Origin: Gordionus sp. m RMFG-2023
Taxonomy: Eukaryota > Nematomorpha > Gordioida > Chordodea > Parachordodidae
Assembly (NCBI RefSeq): GCF_954871325.1
Contig: NC_088779.1
Location: 8,186,846-8,250,845 of the forward strand
Direction: 5' to 3'
DNA: 64,000 nt
Part shown: positions 56,401 through 64,000 of the stretch, in pieces
Position numbering within the stretch: the stretch's first letter is position 1
Layout: each line of letters opens with the position of its first letter
Made by a program: the position numbers and the translations under genes
The notes under the pieces: model-generated
What the model saw: the letters and a program-made list of their open reading frames with translations, nothing else
Database searches by the model: none
Told to the model about the DNA's origin: nothing

Positions 56401-57851
56401 TTCCAATGACATATAATAATACCTAGACTGACGATTCATTCATTAAAAGTGTACATATGTCATTGGATTTTTCATAAAAATTGTGTCCTATCCGGGTATA
56501 ATTTATATTTAAATTTGTATATGTAAGCGTCAATGTTTTCTGTTATTTCTACCCAATCTATTAATTTTCTAGGAGATATAAGCGAGATTCCAAAATTATT
56601 CGCCATCATTGTTTTGGCAATTTAGAACCTCTATCTTCTATCCTACATGAAATTTGCATGAGATGATATTATACATAAAATACATATTTTGAGAAAAAAA
56701 AATTAAACATAATTTTAAAATTTTTATCGGTCAAATGATAATATAAAACTGATATAGTTAGGTACACTGTGATCTTCGTAAAAAAAAAATTTCTACCAAC
56801 TTTTGAACTTCCTATTTTTTCAATATATAAATTATAAATGACTCAGAAAATTCTTTGAAATTCAATCAGAATTTTTAAATTTAATTAAACGCACTTAAAA
56901 AGCTATTTTGATATTATCAAAAAATAAATATATTTTATTTTATAGCATTATTTTAAAAAAATTTAATTTTATATTTAGACCTTTTATTTTATGTTTAGAC
57001 CAATTATCACACATAGGTGTCTTAATGTACCCAGAGCATGGCATGGTTGAGCCAAAATAAAAATTTCCTCGATTCATAAAAAAAATAGTTTTATAAAATA
57101 TATAGTAACTATTCAAATAACTTATATGTTTAGGATTCAGAAGATGTTTTATTTATCTATATTAGTCTATTATTAGTAAATTTTTCAGGTTTAAAAGAGC
57201 AGTGCCCCAACCATCTCTGGTCTCCCCTATAGAGTATAAATCTAAAATATTTAGATGATTATTTTAAAAAAAAGTTACAAAAAGTAATTGGATCTTCATA
57301 TTTTGAAATGAATCTTTGCATTCAATATATGGTAGGAATATGCCGGTATTAAATATCAGAGCAATGATGAATTGGATCAGGCAAATATTCTCGAAAAAAC
57401 CGATACAATATTATCATTATTCGGGGTTATTTATGATTGTATAAATATTCATTAAATATTATATTTATATTTTAAACAATTTATAAATAATAAAAAATGT
57501 ATAAAAGGAACCTAAATTCACTTAAATAAGAATGAGTAGCTAAAAATCGGATATTATTTGTGTTAAATTATTTATAGTGACATATAATTCCTACATAGCC
57601 TAATGATTTATTCATTACAATGCATCTTTGATGCATTGAATACGAATCAGCTGGTGGGGCCATTTAGGTTTACTATATAAATTATTTATTATTATAAGTG
57701 CGCGGATTATTTTTTAAGGAAGGTTTCAATAAAATTTTGTTGTAAAGTATTTATATGGGAAACCAAAATAACGTGCCACCAGCTGATTTGTATTTAATTA
57801 AATGGTCAGTCTAGTTATTAATATCTGTCATTGATTATTTGTATGGATGTC
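53454..57851. other. Intergenic DNA upstream of gene B
   Basis: No gene is recognised. GC-rich islands of the MITE-like family lie at about 54050-54445 (ending CCGCCCATTGCATACCTCTA), 55665-56040 and 56215-56300. A C run is at 54147-54158. Short frames such as 54223-54435 are inside these repeats. A word GGTCTCCCCTATA near 57220 matches, reversed, the GGGGAGACCAG word at 18601. Confidence 0.45.
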
Positions 57852-58071
57852 TAGTGTTGTTAAACGGCTCATTTTAAGCTGATCTCTAAAAACGGCTAAC
57901 TCAATATTTTAGCCAAAGAAATATTGTCTAAGGCTCTCGATTTCGCTAATATATGTCTAGACCTTTGTGCCACCTATGAGCAAAATCTTCAGGCTTGAGT
58001 AATATTTTGGATAAAATATTGAATTAGCCGTTTTTAAAAATCGGCTCAAATCGAGCCGTTTAACAACACTA
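57852..58071. mobile_element. hAT MITE copy 2, 220 bp
   Basis: It begins TAGTGTTGTTAAACGGCTC and ends, reversed, with the same sequence. The interior words GGCTAACTCAATATTTTA and TCTTCAGGCTTGAGTAATAT match copies at 35130-35342 and 60915-61105. A clean target duplication is not visible; flanks share only GATGT. Confidence 0.75.
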
Positions 58072-59396
58072 GATGTAACACAAGGGAAATTTCCCCGCGA
58101 CCCTGAAAAATTTAAAACTTCCAACTATTAGCTGTGAAAACTTAACTATTAATTTTTTTCAATCCTTTTTTGACAACCCTTTTCACTTGAACACTTTATT
58201 TTGTATGAATCACACACCCGGTCTGAACCGAATATTTTAAATAATAAGCAAATATAATATATTTTTAAAAAAAAATGGGCAGAGCCGAAAATTTGTTTTT
58301 AAATAAATCAGGGCAAATTGTCCCTCTGCAGGTCTCTGATATGATAATAAATTTTAGAACATTTAGTAAGATTTATCAACTTTGTCAATAATCAAATTTT
58401 ATTGTTTGGAAATTATATAACACATTTAAATTTCACAAAAAGAAATTTAAAAATTAATTTCTAATTTATTTAAGTAATATCACTTTTACTCTTCGTATGA
58501 ATTAAAAGTAAATAGTATTACAGTTAGAAAAATTTAAACATAACCAAATACTACTTTTTTGAAATTTATAATTCTTTTACATTTATTTTTTGCCATTTTA
58601 GTAAACTAAAAATGATAAAATCTGATAGTTTTGTAGCTTTTTGAGGCAAATTAACATTGTTAAGATAATTTTTGTAAGCCTTATTCTTATACTTTTAAAC
58701 TAGAATAAATATACTTTTAAAATATTATCTTTAAGCCTTTATAGGCCTATACCGAGTTTAACTTAAGTTTATAACTCTAATAGTGAAGAAGCATCCATAG
58801 CAGGAAGGGAAACATTGTTTTCCTTAAAATTTTTCTGAAAAAATTCTTAAATTAAATTAATATAATCTTCATATTATGTTTGAAAAAAATTAATACTAAT
58901 CTGACTTCGTTTTAAAAAAATGAATATTATTTTTTATGTTAAAAAATTTACTATTATTTTTACTAACAAAAAATGAATATTAACTTTTTACTATTATTTT
59001 TATTATGTTAAAAAAAAATACACGCAAATATTATTGTTTATTTTTTGAAATAAATAAAAGAAAAACATCAAGCTCATACTATAAAATTTTAATGTAATTT
59101 TTTTATTAGGTTAAAAAATATAAACATTGGGGAACCATATATAAAATAGTTTAATATTTTTTAATAAATATAGAGAAAATCATGCTAATGTATTGTGTAA
59201 TTTTATGTTTAAAAAATAAGCGTTGGTAAATAAATAAACCCATGTCTAAACGATCGTGCTCCTGTATATCTATTAACGATTCAAAATATACAGTGGATGA
59301 TTTACTTTGCAATATAATATATAGTATTAAATATTATTTTGGTTTGTTTATCAATGTAATAAGGCAGCATTATTTTTATTCATTTCATGGTCTTTT
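58072..59396. other. AT-rich intergenic DNA
   Basis: It includes the tail of a GC-rich MITE-like element ending CCTCTGCAGGTCTCTGATA near 58340. From about 58915 to 59030 a short repeated TTACTATTATTTTTA word appears. No coding sequence is recognised. Confidence 0.45.
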
Positions 59397-59593
59397 TTAG
59401 ACTTTGTGGGCATCTAAATTAACACGTTTCGCATTTTTTTCCCAAACATCGCCATTTAAGTGTTCTATTTTGTATGACTTATCAATTTTATAATTACACC
59501 ATTCACTTAATATATGCAGTCCTTGCCAGGTTTCCGAGGCTTGTAAACGGATAGTCAAAATGGATGCAGGACATACATTTCTATTGGATATTC
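59397..59593 (-). CDS. Orphan 3'-terminal coding exon, unknown protein
   Basis: On the minus strand, an acceptor AAAAAG precedes 64 codons: ISNRNVCPASILTIRLQASE, TWQGLHILSEWCNYKIDKSY, KIEHLNGDVWEKNAKRVNLD, then AHKV and TAA at 59399-59397. The residue mix (Trp, Cys, Glu, Arg) is far from the Asn/Lys/Phe bias of chance frames here, so it is probably real. I do not recognise the family. An in-frame stop sits just upstream of the acceptor, so the rest of the gene must lie in upstream exons that I could not find among the repeats at 59600-62250. It could also be a gene fragment. Confidence 0.5.
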
Positions 59594-60103
59594 CTTTTTA
59601 AGGATAAATTAAAATAGGAAAGGATTAGTTTTTGAATTAAAAAGTACAACTACTTTATACTACCATTTTGTTGATAAATATTTTATTTATATTTAATGAT
59701 AAAAAATTTAACATGCTAGTATACCATTATAAAAATAATTATAATTTTTGAAAGGGGCACGCCGTACCCCATATTTCTTTAAAAATTTCTGGAAAGGGCA
59801 CCATATTTATCTAAATCGGCGTACTTCTTGCCTTCGCGTGCGAGTGTCGACCACATCCCTGTTTATATGAGATATTTATTAAATATTATTATTAATATTA
59901 ACAATATATTAACTTGGAAAAATTTGAACAAATTATTATTTGAGTAAAATTTCATTAGGATGTTAAAAAATATTGGGAGGAAATTTTAAAAATATCTTTA
60001 AATGCTTAACTTGGTTTTAAAATAAATATTTAACCTTTTAAATTATAATAAAAAATTAAAAGTATCTGTAACTTTTAGACTTTAAGATACAGATACTCAT
60101 TTA

Positions 60104-61562
60104 AAAAAAATTTAGGATTAAAATGAGTTATTATGTTGGTTAGCCGAGCAATTATTTTCAGCAATACCATCCAAGTTCAGAATAAGATATGAACTTTCTG
60201 GCCGGATTTGTTTAATTTCATCGCTATTTTTTAAACAGGTATTGTTTTTTTAATAATTTTATGTATCTTTACATTTGATAATATTAGTTCCTAAATTTGG
60301 CAAGATGCTTGAATGGGATATTTAGAATACATTTGGATCCTTTTTCTTTAGGATGGGGGTGGGGGTTAGTTTATAAACAACGTCTTTTTGTCCTGTCTAT
60401 TCTGAAGTCAAAATACATAAAATCTTCAATTTACACTTTTTATAGTTAGTGTAAGTGCTATAATTGGGTAATGGCTCAATACAAGCTAACTCAGCTCAAT
60501 CTTTAGGTACGTGCCGATGAAAATCCGTTAAAATTGAGACGTTTTTATTTATATTAATTTCTTCCAAATTTGAAACCCTCTCTTTTTACCCAAAAAGCCA
60601 GAGTGAAAGTTTTTGGCTAAAACACTTGTATTAGCCGATTTTTTAGTCGATTAAAATATATTTGGTTTGAAGTAGCTTGAAATTATAATTGTCGTAAAAT
60701 TATAATAATTTTTTTTTAAAATGTTTTTCTCAACATTTTCTTTCAAGTTTTTAAAAATAAATGTGTTATTTTGATAATTTTTATAAACAAAATCTAGTTT
60801 AATCTGAATGGGTTTTATTTAGAATTTAAACGTGAACATGATTTAATAAACATCACTACACACTGAAAACTAATAATTAATAAACTTAACTTTAAAAATA
60901 TATAAAAAACTGAAATTTTCGTTTTGAGCCGATTTTTTAAAACGGCTAATACAATAAAGCCTAGAGATTTCGAAAATATATGTATGTCTAGACCTTTGTT
61001 CCTTCTATGAACTAAATCTTCAGGCTTGCGTAATATTTTTCTGGATGAAATATTGAGTTAGCTGTTTTTAAAATAGGCTCAAAACTAGCCATTTAATAAC
61101 ACTACTATATATAACTAAAAAATAATTAATAAGCAACTACCTAATTGTTAACGGATTTTTATTAACAAGCGCGTGAAGATTGAGCTGAGTTAGCTTCCAA
61201 TTATAGCAATTACACAAACTATAAAAAGTGTAAATTGAAGATTTTATATATTTTGACTTCAGATTAGGCAGGATAAAAAGATGCTTGTTTATAACCACCT
61301 ACCCACCCCTAAATAAAAACTATCCAAAAATATTCTAAATATCTCATTCAAGCTCAATCTTGCATAATATAGAAACTAATGTTATCAAATGTACATGTTT
61401 AAGATACATTTCTAAAATTAGAAAAAAAATCAATGTGTTTAAAAAATGGCGAGAAATTAAATCTGACCAGAAAGTTCATATCTAATTCTAAACTAGGATG
61501 GTATAGCTGAAAATAATCGCTCGGCTAACCAACATAATAACTCATTTTAATCTTATTTTTTG
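60104..61562. repeat. Large inverted repeat with about 430-bp arms
   Basis: The left arm (about 60104-60545) and right arm (about 61140-61562) are inverted copies. For example, AATGAGTTATTATGTTGGTT near 60122 reappears reversed near 61552, and AAAATCTTCAATTTACACTT near 60420 reappears reversed near 61240. The spacer is about 600 bp and contains hAT MITE copy 3. No frame or target duplication was identified. A foldback-type element later hit by a MITE is a reasonable reading. Confidence 0.75.
60915..61105. mobile_element. hAT MITE copy 3, degraded, inside inverted repeat
   Basis: It shares with copies 1 and 2 the words GAGCCGATTTTT, ACGGCTAAT, TCTAGACCTTTGTTCC, TCTTCAGGCTTG and ATATTGAGTTAGC. 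Its 3' end still reads TAATAACACTA but the 5' terminal repeat is eroded. It sits in the spacer of the inverted repeat 60104-61562. Confidence 0.65.
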
Positions 61563-61727
61563 GTATTTCTAAGCCCTAGGTGGTCCCGATTAAAATATTT
61601 TTAACCCTAAGCTGAGTTGCTTGTAGGGTTCTACTATCTAACCTCAGAAAATGCCATTGCATTGTTGTTTCTATATTTTTGGTGAATATTTTATATTTGA
61701 ACTATTTGGAATAACATTATTCATTTA

Positions 61728-61905
61728 AACCCCGAGTCTAAACAACGGGTATGAACCCCGTGTTTGGACCCCGGGCTTGAACCTTAGGTCTGGATCCCTG
61801 ATTTGAACCCCGAAACGGGACCCTGGATCTGTAACCCGGCTAACCCCATGTCTGGACTTCGGGTATGAACCCCAGATCTCAATCCCGGGTCTGTGCTAGG
61901 GGTTA
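61728..61905. repeat. GC-rich degenerate minisatellite, 12-14 bp units
   Basis: About 13 units resemble AACCCCGGGTCTG / GACCCCGGGCTTG, for example near 61728, 61755, 61768, 61808 and 61870. The array is sharply GC-richer than the surrounding DNA and is strongly divergent between units. Confidence 0.75.
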
Positions 61906-62281
61906 GAGCTCAGAGGTGGTTTATTCGATGTTTAGACCCAAACCCCTTCTCTAGGTTTTACACAACCAACCAAATAACAACACTATTCTAAGATAAGTTT
62001 GAATATAAAGGGGTTCAACCTGGTTCAGAAGTTCGAGCGATTATTATTTTTTAGGAACCAAACTTAAACCCGAAACCTTTATCTTATATAAACCCAAACC
62101 GGTAGTTTCAGTTCAGATCCCTGAATAATTTCATTCTTTATCAGCCATTTAGTTAATTTTAAAATTATAATTTAACATATGTTTTAAAATGGATCCAATT
62201 TAAAATCAATTGATGATCGGGACAGGCGCGCCATCAAGTTTATTTGAAATTTTTATGAGAAATTAATATCTTTACTTTCAG

Positions 62282-62415
62282 AAAAATTGAAAATGTTAAA
62301 CTTCATACCAAACTCATCGGAATCAGTCATTTTAACCAAAGCTGGGCTTTTTAATAAACTTTTACCTTGTATTGAGCAAAAATATAATCCAAACCAAGCC
62401 TTACAATGTGAAACA
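62282..62415 (+). CDS. SKI2-like gene, exon a
   Basis: It encodes MLNFIPNSSESVILTKAGLF and NKLLPCIEQKYNPNQALQCE (Met at 62293). A strong acceptor CTTTACTTTCAG precedes it, so it may be an internal exon with an upstream leader, or the Met may be the true start. Donor ACA|GTAATA. Confidence 0.55.
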
Positions 62416-63126
62416 GTAATATCATCTACGTAACTTGTTAATTTAAATATATTAGCTACCACTTGGTATACCACCATTAATTCCCTCCATTAAATCAAGA
62501 TTGGAAGATATATTAAGAGATGCCCAAAAAAATATAACATATAACATTGAACCAGAAAACAAGTAATTTTTATCACAATTTTTTAAAAATTTTTTTAAGG
62601 ATTATTCCATGTGATTTAGACCATCGACTTTTATTTAACTTTAATGTACCTCCTTTTCAAACAGAAATTAAAGAAAAATTTGATTTAAAAACAGGAGAAG
62701 TCATTGGATATGAAGAAGTTTATTTATTTAGTAATTTACTAAATAATAATATTAACTAAGGTGTTTAACACTGATAGCTGTGATCAAGAGATGTTTAAAG
62801 ATATTCCTAAAAATATACCTGATATTATTGGTATTGATATTAGCCCTGATTAGTTGATTCTAAAAAATAATAATTTATTTGTTTAATTAAATATCAATTT
62901 TTTAATATCATTATTATAATATATATAATACATTTTTCAAAATAATTTGATAAAATAGATGATGCTGAAGAATTGTTTGATTTTTGTTTTCCCAAACATA
63001 AAATTGTATTGGAACCTTTTCATATAAAACGTATACATATATATTTTTAATATTTAATTAAATAAACTTTTTTTTTATATTTTAGCTCTTGACAATGATG
63101 AAATATTAAAAGTTAAAGAAATAAGA
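62282..63126 (+). CDS. Partial gene, SKI2-like N-terminal region (tentative)
   Basis: Six plus-strand exons join in consistent phase: 62282-62415, 62456-62562, 62600-62717, 62761-62830, 62959-63030 and 63086-63126. The first ATG in frame is 62293. The joined protein includes LPLGIPPLIPSIKSRLEDIL, CDLDHRLLFNFNVPPFQTEI, DLKTGEVIGYEE and DDAEELFDF. The pattern LP.GLPP..P, then D..LL..(A/V)P, then TG.(I/V).GY.EV and an acidic E..DF stretch recalls the N-terminal segment of the cytosolic superkiller RNA helicase SKI2 (SKIV2L), which unwinds RNA for the exosome. No helicase motif lies inside the window, so the assignment is tentative. I saw no continuation in 63127-64000. Confidence 0.55.
62456..62562 (+). 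CDS. SKI2-like gene, exon b
   Basis: It encodes LPLGIPPLIPSIKSRLEDIL and RDAQKNITYNIEPEN, ending in phase 2. Acceptor ATATTAG and donor AA|GTAATT. LPLGIPP is the segment most like SKI2 LPHGLPP. Confidence 0.6.
62600..62717 (+). CDS. SKI2-like gene, exon c
   Basis: It encodes IIPCDLDHRLLFNFNVPPFQ and TEIKEKFDLKTGEVIGYEE, starting with one base that completes the Lys codon from exon b. Acceptor TTTTTTAAG. Donor GAA|GTTTAT. Confidence 0.6.
62761..62830 (+). CDS. SKI2-like gene, exon d
   Basis: It encodes VFNTDSCDQEMFKDIPKNIP and DII, then G|GTATTG as donor. Acceptor ACTAAG. The donor was chosen for its phase fit with exon e; the frame otherwise stops after about ten more codons. Confidence 0.45.
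62959..63030 (+). CDS. SKI2-like gene, exon e
   Basis: It encodes DDAEELFDFCFPKHKIVLEP and FHIK, with acceptor AAAATAG and donor C|GTATAC. The acidic EELFDF stretch aligns with EEEIDF of SKI2. Confidence 0.5.
63086..63126 (+). CDS. SKI2-like gene, exon f
   Basis: It encodes LDNDEILKVKEIR, with acceptor TATTTTAG and donor AGA|GTAATA. It is short, and supported mainly by phase and splice sites. Confidence 0.4.
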
Positions 63127-64000
63127 GTAATATTATTCTTATGATTTAAATTATATATATATACATAAATTATTTATATATATCTTAAGTTATTAGAGTT
63201 GTGGTGAAATTTTTTAGTAATAATCCGATATTTTTTGATATTTATACATAACTGATCTGATAGCCAATACCAATATAATTTTTTGATTAATCTTAATTTA
63301 CCATCTATTTTGAACTAATGTGATAAAAATCAACTATGCTAAATATACTTAACTAAACTACAAAGGCAATATTTGGGGAATTATCACAAATGGTTTTCTT
63401 TTTTGTTATTTTCAAAAAGTTAATCATCTCTTTAAAATATGGATAATGTTTATGGCTGGTAATCATTCTTTAAATATTTTTAAATCTTTTTCTTGTTGCA
63501 AGAAAAATAATATCTCATTTAGCAACTTTTTCTTCTATACTAATATTTTTTAAAATAAGCATTATGGTTAATAAATTATATATTTTATAATTTTTTATCA
63601 TTATGAAATTATGAATAAATACTAAATATTTTATAATTACATACATAAATTTATATATAATAATAATGGATTGATTTTTAGAAAATATTTGCCTAATTAA
63701 TTTATTTTAGATATGAAATATTGGCCCTGGTCAGATCAGATATTCATTTATAGTAGCCTAATACTATTTTTTAATAATCTGATAAATCAATATTTTTATT
63801 ATGGATAGATTTACTTATATTTACCAAAACCAAATTGACACCCATATTTGGTTAAAAAAAAGAATTGTTCAGATATTTATTTTAGCTCCACATATTTTTC
63901 ATTTATTGAGATATAAAAAATATAATTTTATAAATATGAATATCTTTTTATATTAAGAGGGTAGTATTTATTATTTTTCTACAAACTAATATCCTAAATA
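63127..64000. other. AT-rich end of window
   Basis: Very AT-rich sequence with no recognisable exon, repeat family or RNA gene. If the gene at 62282-63126 continues, this would be its next intron. Confidence 0.4.

Larger units (their letters stand above)
59600..62281. other. Repeat-rich interval between two gene fragments
   Basis: It is dominated by the inverted-repeat element at about 60104-61562 with a MITE in its spacer, and by the GC-rich minisatellite at 61728-61905. A less AT-rich patch near 59750-59870 (GGGGCACGCCGTACCCC) looks like another repeat end. No exon linking to 59397-59593 was found. Confidence 0.5.

Noticed and set aside
62253-62477. 74-codon minus-strand frame
   Set aside because: It is antisense to plus-strand exons a and b, which join five more exons in phase.

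Overview
The window is AT-rich eukaryotic nuclear DNA with GT-AG spliceosomal introns, long intergenic stretches and many decayed DNA transposons. The proteins and repeats point to an invertebrate animal. The conserved Na,K-ATPase alpha subunit carries residue patterns common in protostomes (FSYYQES after TM2, STNAVEG before TM3). I cannot place it further from sequence alone. I found no rRNA, convincing tRNA, CRISPR or bacterial-type operon. All exon borders were worked out by hand from homology, splice sites and phase continuity.

Region by region. 1-15600: no gene recognised. It holds GC-rich MITE-like islands, a decayed hAT element (about 9825-10815), a degenerate tandem array of about 455-bp units (about 10850-12640) and AT-rich sequence. 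15613-34959, minus strand: gene A, a canonical Na,K-ATPase alpha subunit with 20 coding exons recovered (1035 residues, initiator Met not found). Its introns hold a 1.66-kb near-perfect palindrome with a 5-bp target duplication and two hAT elements with identifiable 8-bp target duplications. 34960-40200: intergenic, with one 213-bp hAT MITE. 40201-53453, minus strand: gene B, a strongly diverged paralogue in 22 exons (1176 residues, open throughout). 53454-62280: mostly repeats, an inverted-repeat element with a MITE inside it, a GC-rich minisatellite and one orphan 3' coding exon on the minus strand (59397-59593). 62282-63126, plus strand: six phase-consistent exons of a gene whose N-terminal sequence resembles the superkiller helicase SKI2; it continues past the window or into parts I could not resolve.

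The main result is the gene A/gene B pair. They lie head to tail on the same strand and share every intron position that can be compared, with gene B having two extra introns in its nucleotide-binding domain. Gene A keeps every catalytic motif of a P-type ATPase, but has a Lys at the Asn776 position (TM5) and a Glu at the Gly806 position (TM6), inside the cation-binding pocket. Gene B has lost every catalytic motif (DKTGT, TGES, DPPR, TGDHP, TGDGVND) while keeping an open frame, intact splice sites, the transmembrane plan and several ion-coordinating carboxylates. The simplest reading is a maintained pseudo-ATPase beside the working pump.
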